64,000 nucleotides of DNA from JALZUV01 sp964654855 (GCA_964654855.1 CAZZJS010000006.1:1-64000), one strand, 5' to 3'; positions 1-9,830 are shown, counted from the first letter of the stretch. Made by a program: numbers and translations. Notes: a model not told the origin generated them from the sequence alone.

Positions 1-2
1 AG

Positions 3-710
3 AACGAATGGCCCTCGAACGACATCTCTCCCACGACGCTTCATTTAAACGATCTATGCCATCAGATGATTATAGATGCGGGGGCGATTCCTGCACCGCT
101 TAATTATAAAGGCTTTCCAAAATCGATTTGTACTTCGGTTAATCATGTTGTGTGTCATGGTATTCCAGAAGATCGTGCGCTCAAAGATGGTGATACGGTT
201 AATATTGATGTGACTGTGATTGTTGATGGTTGGCATGGTGATACAAGTCGTATGTACTGGGCGGGGGAGCCGAATATGAAGGCAAAGCGCCTTACAGAAA
301 TCACCCATCAGGCGATGATGTTGGGTATTAAAAAAGTGAAACCAGGGGCGACGACAGGCGATATTGGGCATGCGATTCAAACCTTCGTTGAAGGTCATGG
401 TTATAGTGTGGTGCGCGATTATTGCGGGCATGGTATTGGGCAAGAGTTTCACACTTCGCCGAATATTATGCATTATGGAAAACCCGGTACGGGAACAACG
501 TTGAAAGAGGGTATGTTCTTTACTGTAGAGCCGATGGTGAATGTGGGTAAGGCGGCAACGCGCCTAAATGCAAAAGATGGCTGGACGGTGACCACGCGTG
601 ATCGCTCGCTATCGGCGCAGTTTGAGCATAGTCTTGGGGTCACGGCGGATGGTTTCGAGCTCTTTACAGAATCGCCAACGGGAAAGCATTTTCCTCCTTA
701 TGGTGGGTAA
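3..710 (+). CDS. map: Methionine aminopeptidase type I (5' end cut by window)
   Basis: Removes the initiator methionine from nascent proteins in the cytoplasm. The reading frame is open from base 3, and residues before the first internal Met (TLHLNDLCHQ) already match the family, so the gene begins outside the window. The dinuclear metal ligands of the type I family are visible: Asp in VTVIVDGWHGDTSRMY (two Asp), His in CGHGIGQEFHTSPN, Glu in FFTVEPMVNVG and Glu in QFEHSLGV. The C-terminus looks complete. It overlaps the start of radC by 11 bases, which suggests co-transcription. The family assignment is firm; only the N-terminus is unknown. The first 30 or so bases read less like the family than what follows, which may reflect a contig edge. 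Confidence 0.95.
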   Translation, partial: NEWPSNDISPTTLHLNDLCHQMIIDAGAIPAPLNYKGFPKSICTSVNHVVCHGIPEDRALKDGDTVNIDVTVIVDGWHGDTSRMYWAGEPNMKAKRLTEITHQAMMLGIKKVKPGATTGDIGHAIQTFVEGHGYSVVRDYCGHGIGQEFHTSPNIMHYGKPGTGTTLKEGMFFTVEPMVNVGKAATRLNAKDGWTVTTRDRSLSAQFEHSLGVTADGFELFTESPTGKHFPPYGG

Positions 711-1398
711 AGCAGTAGTTAAGCAGGAAGATTACCGCAGCGGACATCGCGGGCGGTTGCGCCAGAGGTTTATTGCTGGAGGTGCCGATGCGATTGCAGA
801 TTATGAATTGCTCGAACTTTTGTTATTTGCGGCACATCCACGAGGTGATGTGAAGCCGATGGCGCGTCGGTTGCTTACGCACTTTGGTAGTGCGGGTAAG
901 GTATTGAGCGCTACGCCGGAAGCGCTAGAGGCAGTTGAAGGTATAGGTGAAGCGGCTGTTGCCGCTTTGAAAGCGGCAGAGGCTTCGGCTCAAGTGCTTC
1001 TGCGTTCGAAAGTGGAGAAGGGTCCGGTAATTAGTAACTGGACAAGTTTGCTGGATTACTGTCGTAGCCTATTGGCGGGCAAGAAGAAGGAAGAGTTTCA
1101 TATTCTCTTTCTCAATAGCAAAAATGAGTTACTGGCAGATGAAAAGCAACAAAGTGGTACGGTCAATCATGCGCCGGTTTATCCGCGTGAGGTAATTGCG
1201 AGAGCTTTGGAGATCGGGGCTAGTGCTATTATTCTGATGCATAATCACCCCAGTGGAGACCCAACTCCGTCGCCAGCGGATATTAAAGTGACGAGAGATA
1301 TTGTGCAGGCTGGACTTGGTGTATCTATTAATGTGCACGATCATCTGATTATTGCGGTAGATGGCCATTATAGTTTTAAAAGTGAAGGTTTGATTTAA
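700..1398 (+). CDS. radC: RadC/JAB-domain (JAMM) protein
   Basis: RadC family protein of about 232 residues. The name comes from an old DNA-repair assignment that is not well supported, so the biochemical role is open. An N-terminal helix-hairpin-helix-like part (YRSGHRGRLRQRF, then VEGIGEAAVAALKAAE) precedes a C-terminal JAB/MPN domain with the JAMM metal motif HNHPSGDPTPSPAD. The start is placed at the ATG at 700, because the residues before it in the same open frame resemble no RadC and lie wholly inside map. The gene overlaps the map stop by 11 bases, and its stop codon shares one base with the start of the next gene (TAATG). The map-radC pair therefore leads into the Pel operon without an intergenic promoter. 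Confidence 0.9.
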   Translation: MVGKAVVKQEDYRSGHRGRLRQRFIAGGADAIADYELLELLLFAAHPRGDVKPMARRLLTHFGSAGKVLSATPEALEAVEGIGEAAVAALKAAEASAQVLLRSKVEKGPVISNWTSLLDYCRSLLAGKKKEEFHILFLNSKNELLADEKQQSGTVNHAPVYPREVIARALEIGASAIILMHNHPSGDPTPSPADIKVTRDIVQAGLGVSINVHDHLIIAVDGHYSFKSEGLI

Positions 1399-2315
1399 TG
1401 AAATATCTTGTGACAGGCGGTGCTGGTTTTATTGGATCTCATTTATGTGATTTGCTTTTGGCAAAAGGGCATGAAGTGGTTGTGTTGGATGACCTGTCTA
1501 CTGGCAAGCGAGAAAACTTGGATGGGCGAGTTCATTTCATTGAAGGGTGTATCACTAACCCTAAGAGTGTTGAGCAAGCTGTGCAGGGGGTGGGTGGCGT
1601 ATTCCATTTAGCCGCTGTTGCTTCTGTCACGCGCTCTGTTGAACAGTGGGCGGAGACTCATCGCATCAATCAATCAGGTGCGGTGGAAGTGTTTGAGCAG
1701 GCAGCAGTGCTCGATGTGCCAGTCGTTTATGCATCATCAGCGGCGGCGTATGGTGATAATACAAATCTTCCGCTCAAAGAGACTGCAGAAACAAAACCGC
1801 TGAGCCCTTATGGTTTGGATAAGTTGGCCTGTGAGTGGCAAGCGCAAGTGGGGGCGCATATTAAACGGCTTAAATCGGTAGGTTTGCGTTTCTTTAATGT
1901 GTTTGGTCCACGCCAAGATCCGAAGTCGCCTTATTCAGGTGTGATTTCAATTTTTGCAGATAGATTGAAGGCGGGGCAGGGTATTGCGATTTTTGGCGAT
2001 GGCGAGCAAACGCGGGACTTTATCTATGTAGAAGATATTGTGCTGACGTTGCATGCCTCGATGGAAAAGCTTCATTCAGGAGAAGTGAATCAATTGGTGA
2101 GTAATGCCTGTACAGGTCAGAGCATTTCGGTGAATCAATTGGCGCAAGCTCTCGCGGAAGTGGGGTCTATTAAGGCGGAAGTTCAGCATAAAGAGGCGCG
2201 TGAGGGTGATATTAAGCATTCATGTGGCGATTCGGCTTGCATGAACCAGAGGTTAGGGGTTATTGCGCAGGTGCCACTTAAAGATGGCTTGGAGGCTTTA
2301 TGGAAAAGTTTGTAA
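1398..2315 (+). CDS. pelX: UDP-N-acetylglucosamine C4-epimerase (PelX-like)
   Basis: Extended short-chain dehydrogenase/epimerase of 305 residues. It has the NAD-binding motif VTGGAGFIGSHL near the N-terminus, the Ser/Thr region YASSAAAYGD and the catalytic YxxxK (YGLDKLAC). The late motif RFFNVFGPRQDPKSPYSGV is typical of UDP-sugar 4-epimerases acting on N-acetylated hexosamines. PelX proteins in some Pel clusters interconvert UDP-GlcNAc and UDP-GalNAc, the latter being a precursor of the GalNAc-rich Pel polymer. The gene is the first of an uninterrupted run of pel genes, which supports that role by context. It starts in the radC stop (TAATG) and overlaps the next gene by 16 bases. Family certain; substrate inferred. 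Confidence 0.82.
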   Translation: MKYLVTGGAGFIGSHLCDLLLAKGHEVVVLDDLSTGKRENLDGRVHFIEGCITNPKSVEQAVQGVGGVFHLAAVASVTRSVEQWAETHRINQSGAVEVFEQAAVLDVPVVYASSAAAYGDNTNLPLKETAETKPLSPYGLDKLACEWQAQVGAHIKRLKSVGLRFFNVFGPRQDPKSPYSGVISIFADRLKAGQGIAIFGDGEQTRDFIYVEDIVLTLHASMEKLHSGEVNQLVSNACTGQSISVNQLAQALAEVGSIKAEVQHKEAREGDIKHSCGDSACMNQRLGVIAQVPLKDGLEALWKSL

Positions 2316-3151
2316 TTTTAGCGATCTCGCTTGTTCTGTCAGCGGTGTTTTTTGTTTCTGCGAATGCGATAGGTAAAGACAAAATTGAGAAGTGGGTGGT
2401 CTATTATGGTGAGGCGCTGCCTTCGGACCGATTCATTGATTATGACTTGATTGTGTTTGATAGTCGTGCACACCCCCCTTTGCGACCATTGCAGAATCGC
2501 GGAAAGATTCTTCTTGGTTATTTGAGCGTGGGAGAAGCTGAAAAATATCGCCATGATTTTTCGACGATCGAAGAAATGGGCGCGCTTTTGGAAGAGAATC
2601 CTGAGTGGCCGGATCATTTTGTCGTTGATATGCGTAATCGTCAGTGGGTGAAGTATTTAATCGAGGTGAAAATTCCTGGAATTTTGCATAGAGGTTTTGA
2701 CGGGCTGATGCTTGATACTATCGATAGTGCGCTTTATTTGTGGGAAAAAGATAAAATCAAGTATGCAGGGATGGATCAGGCTGCAATTGATTTGATTGGA
2801 GCAATTCGTCAGCATTATCCAGATATTAAAATTATGGTGAATCGAGGGTTCCAGGTTTTGCCTAAGGTGGCTCCCTCTATTGATATGGTTTTGGCGGAAA
2901 GTATTATGGTCGATTTTAAGAATAATTCGACTGAAGCGAAGTATTTCCCTGAATCTGTCACGGAAGGGGTGGTGTCTATCATTACTGGGGCTAAGAAAGT
3001 AAATAATGACTTGAAGGTCTACAGCCTGGATTACTGGCCAATTGCGGATGAAGCGGAGGTGAAGAATATTTATATGAAGCAGCGCGAGCGCGGTTATGTT
3101 CCTTATGTAAGCACGATTGACTTAATGGAAGAATATGGAGAGCCTAAATAA
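2300..3151 (+). CDS. pelA: PelA hydrolase half: secreted Pel glycoside hydrolase
   Basis: A 283-residue exported protein matching the N-terminal hydrolase domain of PelA (GH114/GH166-type TIM barrel), which cleaves Pel polysaccharide in the periplasm. A signal peptide spans about residues 1-23 (hydrophobic core, then ANA). Barrel-strand signatures are WVVYYGEAL, DLIVFDSRAHPP, ILLGYLSVGEAEKY and GFDGLMLDTID. Likely catalytic acids by family comparison are Asp139 (LDTID) and Glu200 (MVLAESIM). In Pseudomonas, PelA is one protein of about 950 residues with hydrolase and deacetylase domains; here the hydrolase stands alone. Its stop and the next start share one base (TAATG), so the halves are coupled in translation. 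The next gene has its own signal peptide, so this is not a sequencing frameshift. Confidence 0.85.
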   Translation: MEKFVILAISLVLSAVFFVSANAIGKDKIEKWVVYYGEALPSDRFIDYDLIVFDSRAHPPLRPLQNRGKILLGYLSVGEAEKYRHDFSTIEEMGALLEENPEWPDHFVVDMRNRQWVKYLIEVKIPGILHRGFDGLMLDTIDSALYLWEKDKIKYAGMDQAAIDLIGAIRQHYPDIKIMVNRGFQVLPKVAPSIDMVLAESIMVDFKNNSTEAKYFPESVTEGVVSIITGAKKVNNDLKVYSLDYWPIADEAEVKNIYMKQRERGYVPYVSTIDLMEEYGEPK

Positions 3152-5484
3152 TGTTGCGTTCTTTTTTATGTGTTTTGGTTCTATTGATTCTTCCGCTATC
3201 TTCAGTTGCGGAAGTGAAAGACTTTTCAGTAGGTAAGGAGTTGCCTCGTCATATTATCGGTCTCTATGATGGAAAATATGAGGGTGATCCTCGCTATACA
3301 CGGATTCATCAATTTTTAGAGATGCCTCTTAACCATCTTGGTTACATTGTTAAATATCATGATGTTAGAGAGTCGATGCCTGAATTGGATGATTCTGTTC
3401 GTGGGATTGTTGTTTGGTTTTTAACGGATACGGCAATTGATGATCCTTCTGCGATGATGAATTGGATGCATAAGGCGATTGATCAGGGTAAGAAATTGCT
3501 CGTCATGGGGGGGCTTGGCGTCTCAGAGAAGTTCCGTGCCGATGATGCAAATATTAAAGAATTGAATCGTTTGATGCATCGTATTGGAGTTCATGACCGT
3601 AATGACTGGGTGAACATTGTTCATAGTATTAAGATTGTGAAGGCGACGCCTGAAATCACTAATTTTGAGCGCGATTATGAGGGGGAGATTCGTCCTTATC
3701 TTGCAACAAATACTGTAGGTGGTGATGCAACATCGCATCTGCGTTTAAAGGCTCCCCAATATACAAACCCCAGCTCGGATTTGATTGTCACTAATCATAA
3801 TGGTGGGTATGTAGCGCAAGGGTTTAGTGTTTTTCAGCTATTTAATGAAGTAAAGGAAGAGATTGTTCTAAGTCAATGGTTTCTAAACCCATTTTCTTTC
3901 TTAAAAGAGGTGTTTCAGGATGAATATTTGCCTAAACCGGATGTGACGACGCTTTATGGAAAACGAGTTTTCTATAGTCATCTTGATGGGGATGGGTGGA
4001 ATAATTTGTCGGAAGTAGAGAAGTATAAAGACAAACGAGTTTTATCGTCTGAGGTTCTTTATGAAGAGGTGTTTAAGCCTTATGATGATTTCGGTTTTAC
4101 CTTGGGCTTGATTGTTTCAGAGCTCCGCCCTGATTGTTATGGTGTTCCTGATAGTATTCCTGTCGCTGAAAATACAATGAAACTCTACAATATTGAGCCT
4201 GGAAGCCATACTTATAGTCATCCACTCTATTGGGGTTTTTATGCTGATGGCGATGCTCAAAAAGAAGCACCCTATGCGGAATTATTTCCGCAAAAGTCTA
4301 ATAATCGTTTTTTCTTATCCGAAATGATTTTGGGGGAAGAGGAGTTGAGGGTTCAAGTGGATGAGCAGTATGAGCCTAATGCGCCATCAACAGATCAAGA
4401 TCTTCGAGGGATACGAGATCCGAGTAACTCTCCTGAAGATGTGATGAAAAAATATAAAACTCCGCGTAGCTATGCTTGCGAGCCTTTTAATTTGGATAGA
4501 GAGATTCAAGGTTCAATTGATTATATTGAGGAGCTCTCTGGGGGAAAAAAGGTAAAATTATATCAGTGGTCTGGTAATACGACTCCATTTGAAGCGGCAA
4601 TTAGGAAAACTCGAGAGGCTGGCTTGCGCAATATTAACGGTGGTGACTCTCGTTTTGATACGGAATATCCATCTTATGCGACGGTGGCTCCATTATCAGC
4701 GCCGATTGGCGATGAACGACAGATCTATTCCTCTAATAGTAATGAGAATACCTATACTAATCTTTGGACAGATAGGTTTTTCGGTTTCAAATATTTGCAA
4801 ACTACGGTGAATAATACAGAATCTCCTGTTCGTGTGGCGCCTTACAATCTCTATTTCCATACTTACTCAGGGGAAAAGGAGGCCGCACTGACGGCGGTGA
4901 AGGAGAATTTAGAGTTTGCGCGAAAGCAAAATTTACACCCCATCTTTGCGAGTGAATATGCTGCAATGGCCGATAGTTTCTTTAAAGTGAAGTTTAGAAA
5001 GCTGGGGCATGACCATTGGAGTATTGAAAATAGAGAAAAGCTGAAGACTGTTCGAATTGATCAGGCGACATTAAAATCTGTCGATTTTAAAAATTCGAAA
5101 GGGGTGATTGGTCAGTCATATTATCAAGGAAGTTTGTATGTTGCTCTCGATACAGGGTATGAAGATGTTATCCTGAGGCTGAAGCCTGTGGATAAGCTTG
5201 GGGGTTATCAAAGTACAGATACCCCTTATATCATTGAAAGTAACTGGGAAATTAAAGACTTGCAATTTAGTAAAGATTTGTTAAGTTTTGGCGCGTCGGG
5301 GTTTGGTGAATCTGAGATTCTTCTACAGATGCCTGACTCTGCTGCAGCTAAAATACAACTACATGATGGTGAAGAAATATACGAAGAGCGGATTATTGAG
5401 GTAGATGTTTACAATCGTCTGCGCTTGATAATAGATAACAAGAAAAAACCGGTTCGCATTTCGGTTCTTATGGATGGTAAATGA
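3151..5484 (+). CDS. pelA: PelA deacetylase half: secreted polysaccharide deacetylase
   Basis: A 777-residue exported protein corresponding to the middle and C-terminal parts of PelA, which partly deacetylate the Pel polymer in the periplasm. A signal peptide covers about residues 1-20 (LLILPLSSVA). Residues 30-250 form an alpha/beta region (HIIGLYDGKYEGD, RGIVVWFLTD, KKLLVMGGLG) like the central domain of PelA. The deacetylase core follows, with metal/catalytic motifs SHLDGDGW (Asp279, Asp281) and GSHTYSHPLYWG (His353, His357), matching the DGDG and HxxxH motifs of CE18. The last 150 or so residues look beta-rich. It overlaps pelB by 4 bases (ATGA). The hydrolase domain that normally precedes it is encoded by the separate upstream gene. 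Confidence 0.85.
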   Translation: MLRSFLCVLVLLILPLSSVAEVKDFSVGKELPRHIIGLYDGKYEGDPRYTRIHQFLEMPLNHLGYIVKYHDVRESMPELDDSVRGIVVWFLTDTAIDDPSAMMNWMHKAIDQGKKLLVMGGLGVSEKFRADDANIKELNRLMHRIGVHDRNDWVNIVHSIKIVKATPEITNFERDYEGEIRPYLATNTVGGDATSHLRLKAPQYTNPSSDLIVTNHNGGYVAQGFSVFQLFNEVKEEIVLSQWFLNPFSFLKEVFQDEYLPKPDVTTLYGKRVFYSHLDGDGWNNLSEVEKYKDKRVLSSEVLYEEVFKPYDDFGFTLGLIVSELRPDCYGVPDSIPVAENTMKLYNIEPGSHTYSHPLYWGFYADGDAQKEAPYAELFPQKSNNRFFLSEMILGEEELRVQVDEQYEPNAPSTDQDLRGIRDPSNSPEDVMKKYKTPRSYACEPFNLDREIQGSIDYIEELSGGKKVKLYQWSGNTTPFEAAIRKTREAGLRNINGGDSRFDTEYPSYATVAPLSAPIGDERQIYSSNSNENTYTNLWTDRFFGFKYLQTTVNNTESPVRVAPYNLYFHTYSGEKEAALTAVKENLEFARKQNLHPIFASEYAAMADSFFKVKFRKLGHDHWSIENREKLKTVRIDQATLKSVDFKNSKGVIGQSYYQGSLYVALDTGYEDVILRLKPVDKLGGYQSTDTPYIIESNWEIKDLQFSKDLLSFGASGFGESEILLQMPDSAAAKIQLHDGEEIYEERIIEVDVYNRLRLIIDNKKKPVRISVLMDGK

Positions 5485-8400
5485 AAAAATATCTAGTCAT
5501 ATTATTACTTATAATTTTAGGCGTTGCGCTGAGCTTCGTGTTAATTCCTGATGCGCGCGAGATTGCTTTGATGCAGTTTCGTGATAAAGAGTTCCAGCAA
5601 GCTCGTGTAAATTACGAGCAGCGTCTTGAGGCCGGCGATTTAACGGTGGAGGTTGTTAGCGCTTTAACTAACTTGCACTTGCAGTCAGGTGATGTTGAAA
5701 AAGCAATTGACGTGATGCAACGTTTTGTCGGAGAAAATCCAGATAATCTTAAGGCTCGTCATGAGCTGGGTAGGCTTTATCAGTTTGCGCAGCGTCCAGA
5801 TGATTATTTGAAAAACCTTGAAGAAATTAACCGTATTGAGAAGAGTTCTGATTCTCTTGGTACGATGAATGAAATGTACGCTGCATCGCAGGAATATAGC
5901 AAGCAAGAGCCGGCGCTTGAGGCGTTGGTGGGAGCTGAAGGAGCGCGTCAGCCCAATCACTATCGTAATTTGGCTCGGTTGAAGTCGTCGCAGCAGAAGT
6001 TAGATGAAGCTATTTTAGTGTATCAAGAATTATGGCAAGTTCATCCGGATGCATTTCTTTTTGATGATCTTGAAGTGATGATGACTTATCAGCTTGAATT
6101 AGATCATGTGGAGGATGCTTATGCATCTGCGGTTCAATACGCTCAAAAGCAACCTGAAATTAAAGAAATAGCTCGCCTTGTTAATGTTCTGCATTATCGA
6201 GGTGATGTTGATATTGCGAAACGTTTTCTTGAGCCTTATGAGAGCGGTTTGACGCAGCACCCTGTTTTGGGGGTTGAGAAAGCATACATCCTCTTGGCTC
6301 GCAATGAGCGCAAGGAGGCGTATGAAACGTTGCGTTGGTTGGATGGTGAGTTGACGTTACCTGTGAGCCTTCAGCGTGAGTATATTTACCTTCTAGCGCA
6401 AAATGGTGACTATGATCAGGCGCGTTCGCGACTGCAGGCTTTGGATTTTGCAATTTTGCAAGAGAGTGATGGTATTTCGCTAATTGAATTGGCTTTGGTT
6501 CGTCCTGAATCAAAATTGATGCCTGTACTAGAGTCTAAATTATCGGAAGGTGTGTCGGCGAATTATAATGTTCTGCAGGCGGCTATCGCAGCGGCAACCG
6601 ATAAATCAAATTGGAATACATTAATGGATGGCGTTGATAAACGCGAATTGACAGATGCGCAGCGCTTGCAAATGGCAAATGTATGTTTGCGTAGTGGTAA
6701 GCGTTCTTGCGTTGATGGATTCTTAGGTTCGTTGAATAGCGATGCGCTTTCTCGTCCGCAGGTTTTGCAGGCAGCTGGAATCTATATGGAGCTCGGCGAT
6801 TACAATGTTGCGCGTACGCTAGTAGAGCCAATTTATAAGCGTGACCCTCAAGATGTTGATGTTTCTGAAATGTATGTACGTTTGGCAGCAGCGGACGGTA
6901 ACTCCGATGTGGTGAAAAACTGGCTTGTATCAAATCCAAATGCATCGGAAGAAGCGTTGCGTGATATCTATTTTACGGCTCAGCGTTATCGTAAGTCTGA
7001 CATTGCTCTAGATACGGTCGATGTGCTTGCTAAGAATTACCAAACGGATGAAAATCTAGGCTTCTTGATCGATGCTTATGTGGCTAATGGGCGTTACGAG
7101 TCTGTGCTGCCGTATTTTCGCGAAAAGTCTGCTCTGAGTGTAGATGATCGTGAAAACTATCTTTTCGTTTTAACAAAACTCGCGCGTAATAGTAATCGTT
7201 ACAGTGCTGAATTGGTTGAGTTTGCAGGGCAAGAAATGCGTCGCTCGGGCGTAAGCTTTAAGCAAAAGCAAGCGCTGGTTTATGCTTTGCTGGATGCTGG
7301 GCGTCCTGATGTGGTGTTGCCATTTATTGAAGAATTTGCGAAAAACCATGGCGGTCAGTGGATTGAAGTTTACGCAGGTAATCTGGATAAGTTAGGTCGT
7401 CATTCTGAGGCGCGTGACTTCCGTATGCGTTTGGCGATGAATCCGAATACATCTGATAGGGCGCGTCGTCAGATAGCTTTCCAATTGTTAGAAAAAGGTT
7501 TCCGCAATGATGCAGAGAGTTTATTCGCGATGATGGCTGATGGTGCACATCCTGAGAGCGTTGATGTTCAGCAGTTGCTTCACCTATGGGGTACGCGTCC
7601 GAATATCGATAAGATTGATTGGCTTGGTGCGCGTTATGCTAGTGAAACTGATCCTGTAGCGCAGGTGCAATGGGCTAATTACGTAGCGAACTATTCGACG
7701 CGTGATGACCTCTTAACTGTAGTGAGTCGTTTCCCAGGGCTTGTGAATGAAAAGCCAGTGCAAGACCGTTATTTTGATGCTTTAAATCAAATTGACCAGC
7801 TAGGCGCTTATGGTGATGAGCTTTTAAGTCGCGACGATATTAGCCCTTCAGCACTACGCTTATTTGCACGTGCGGCGCGTGGGTATAACTTAAACGATCA
7901 TGCATTGAATGCTTATTATCGTTTGAATGATGCATTAGGTGGTGATGCGGAAGCGATGCGTGTGATTGGTATTCTTGCATTTAGTCGTGCGGATTATTCG
8001 GAAGTGCATGAATATTTAACGCCGTATGTTGAGTATCGTGAAGAAAACCCAGGTTATCACGAAGAAGATTATGAGGCTTATTTCTATCTTGCAGAAGCAC
8101 ATAAGCGTGATCGCGACATGGATGCTGCGCATGCTTATTATGCGAAGGCCCTAGAAGCGGTTTCGGTTGTACCAGAAGCAGATGTTGATTCTGTTTCCAA
8201 AACTGCACAAAGCTTGATTGGCTATGGTGATGAACAGCAAGGCCGAGATTATTTCAGCTCTGGTATTCAGCAATTCCCTGACAATCGTTTATTACTAGCG
8301 GATTATGCAGGCAATATGATTGAATTGAAAGATTATGAGTTTGCTGAACAGCTTCTTGCTGCAGCACCCCCAGCAGCTCTTGCAGATGGTTATGTTGGTC

Positions 8401-9830
8401 AGGCACTAGACTTGCCACCGTCGAATGTATCTCGCTATCAGGTGCAGGTGGATGGTAATGAAGCGGTTCTACGTTTTGAAGGTCCGGTTCCATCGAATTT
8501 CTCTTTGCTCCATGCTTCAAAAGCGCAGTTCCCATGGTTGAGCTACGTAGGGCAAAGTTACGATGAGGTGTTGATCGTTGCAGAACCGAGTTACCATCTT
8601 GAAATTCAGCCGCTTTCAGCGGGGTATGCTTTAAATGCAATCAAGGCTCCGAGCTCGGCGGAAGACCGCTTCGCAGAAGAGCTTGATGTACGTTATGCTA
8701 TGCTGGATGCTCGTATTGGTTTGGAATCAGGTGAGCATTATGAGGTGACTAATGAGTTGCTTGAATTAACCGAATTGCATCCGAATAACGCGACGCTTCT
8801 AGGTTATACAGCGAATGCATTGAACTTTACGGGGCGTTGGAAATATGCGCAACGTTTGCTAGAGCGCGCTAATGATATTGTGCCAACGAACGAAGATATT
8901 TTGGCACTTCAGCGTGATATCAATATCCGTCGCGATGCTGAAAGCCATGTGAAAGTTGATTATGAGTGGGTGTCTATCGGTGATAGTGATGAAAAGATTT
9001 GGACACTATCTGGCCTTGTTTATGTAGACGAAGAGCTTGAAATTGGCGCTAATTTGCAGACAGTAGATGTGGATGCGGTGAATGTGCGTCGTATTGATGG
9101 TCGTATTGGTGATTTCGATGAAGATGCACAACGTGGTGAAATTTTCATTGCTCATGAAGATATTGAAGGTCAGCGTATACAAGGATCGCTTTACGGTAAT
9201 AACGATACATTCGGCTTAGGCCTTTCTTACCGATGGTTAAATTCACTAGGTATGACTCGTGTCTACGCAGAATACCAACGTCCAAATTGGGATTTTGTTG
9301 AAGGTATTCTAGATGATGCCACGCGTGATCGCATCGGTTTTGATCATTCTTACGTTCACAACACACTATGGTCATTTAATGGGGGTTTAGCCTTTAATCG
9401 TTATAATCTAAGGGATGCAGAAGATGTTTCTCAGTCAGTTAGCGGTTTATTTAGTGCGACACGCGTATTACGAGGCAGTGGACCTTACCTAGCCGCAAAT
9501 TATACGCTTGATGCAGAGTACCGTGTTGGTGAGAAGTTGTTTACAGATAACTTAGGTACGCCTTTCTTCCCATTATTGGATAGTCGTGAAGTACATACGT
9601 TATCATTGATTGCGGCAGAACAATTTACGCCGGAAACGGATGGTTTAATTCAAGCAGGTTATAGTTATGACCGTCTTGGAGGGCAAGGGCCGCTTGTTGC
9701 GGGACAGTTAACGCATCAAATGTTCGAAGAGCAGCTTGAAGCACAAATTCGCGGAAGCTACGGCGCCCGTACAAGTGATAATGAAGGTGATACCGCTCGT
9801 GTGGGTGGCCATCTCAAATGGAGGTTTTAG
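5481..9830 (+). CDS. pelB: PelB: TPR periplasmic scaffold and outer-membrane export porin
   Basis: A 1449-residue protein with an N-terminal membrane segment (about 4-22), a very long stretch of helical TPR-type repeats (about 35-1130) and a C-terminal beta-barrel (about 1150-1449) ending in aromatic Phe (GHLKWRF), the usual end of an outer-membrane barrel. In the Pel system PelB carries polymer across the outer membrane while its TPRs hold the PelA activities. It is longer than the roughly 1190 residues of the Pseudomonas protein, mostly in the repeat region. Its start overlaps the preceding stop by 4 bases, and pelD begins 3 bases after it, leaving no room for the lipoprotein gene pelC that lies here in Pseudomonas. 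Confidence 0.88.
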   Translation: MKKYLVILLLIILGVALSFVLIPDAREIALMQFRDKEFQQARVNYEQRLEAGDLTVEVVSALTNLHLQSGDVEKAIDVMQRFVGENPDNLKARHELGRLYQFAQRPDDYLKNLEEINRIEKSSDSLGTMNEMYAASQEYSKQEPALEALVGAEGARQPNHYRNLARLKSSQQKLDEAILVYQELWQVHPDAFLFDDLEVMMTYQLELDHVEDAYASAVQYAQKQPEIKEIARLVNVLHYRGDVDIAKRFLEPYESGLTQHPVLGVEKAYILLARNERKEAYETLRWLDGELTLPVSLQREYIYLLAQNGDYDQARSRLQALDFAILQESDGISLIELALVRPESKLMPVLESKLSEGVSANYNVLQAAIAAATDKSNWNTLMDGVDKRELTDAQRLQMANVCLRSGKRSCVDGFLGSLNSDALSRPQVLQAAGIYMELGDYNVARTLVEPIYKRDPQDVDVSEMYVRLAAADGNSDVVKNWLVSNPNASEEALRDIYFTAQRYRKSDIALDTVDVLAKNYQTDENLGFLIDAYVANGRYESVLPYFREKSALSVDDRENYLFVLTKLARNSNRYSAELVEFAGQEMRRSGVSFKQKQALVYALLDAGRPDVVLPFIEEFAKNHGGQWIEVYAGNLDKLGRHSEARDFRMRLAMNPNTSDRARRQIAFQLLEKGFRNDAESLFAMMADGAHPESVDVQQLLHLWGTRPNIDKIDWLGARYASETDPVAQVQWANYVANYSTRDDLLTVVSRFPGLVNEKPVQDRYFDALNQIDQLGAYGDELLSRDDISPSALRLFARAARGYNLNDHALNAYYRLNDALGGDAEAMRVIGILAFSRADYSEVHEYLTPYVEYREENPGYHEEDYEAYFYLAEAHKRDRDMDAAHAYYAKALEAVSVVPEADVDSVSKTAQSLIGYGDEQQGRDYFSSGIQQFPDNRLLLADYAGNMIELKDYEFAEQLLAAAPPAALADGYVGQALDLPPSNVSRYQVQVDGNEAVLRFEGPVPSNFSLLHASKAQFPWLSYVGQSYDEVLIVAEPSYHLEIQPLSAGYALNAIKAPSSAEDRFAEELDVRYAMLDARIGLESGEHYEVTNELLELTELHPNNATLLGYTANALNFTGRWKYAQRLLERANDIVPTNEDILALQRDINIRRDAESHVKVDYEWVSIGDSDEKIWTLSGLVYVDEELEIGANLQTVDVDAVNVRRIDGRIGDFDEDAQRGEIFIAHEDIEGQRIQGSLYGNNDTFGLGLSYRWLNSLGMTRVYAEYQRPNWDFVEGILDDATRDRIGFDHSYVHNTLWSFNGGLAFNRYNLRDAEDVSQSVSGLFSATRVLRGSGPYLAANYTLDAEYRVGEKLFTDNLGTPFFPLLDSREVHTLSLIAAEQFTPETDGLIQAGYSYDRLGGQGPLVAGQLTHQMFEEQLEAQIRGSYGARTSDNEGDTARVGGHLKWRF

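Noticed and set aside
598..699. Upstream in-frame extension of radC
   Set aside because: It lies inside map and does not resemble RadC; the ATG at 700 gives the expected N-terminus.
3140..3160. Split pelA as a sequencing frameshift
   Set aside because: The second gene has its own complete signal peptide and TAATG coupling, and there is no leftover hydrolase sequence in another frame.
6181..8640. Several antisense open frames within pelB
   Set aside because: They have no ribosome-binding sites and no family-like sequence; they are shadows of a long gene.
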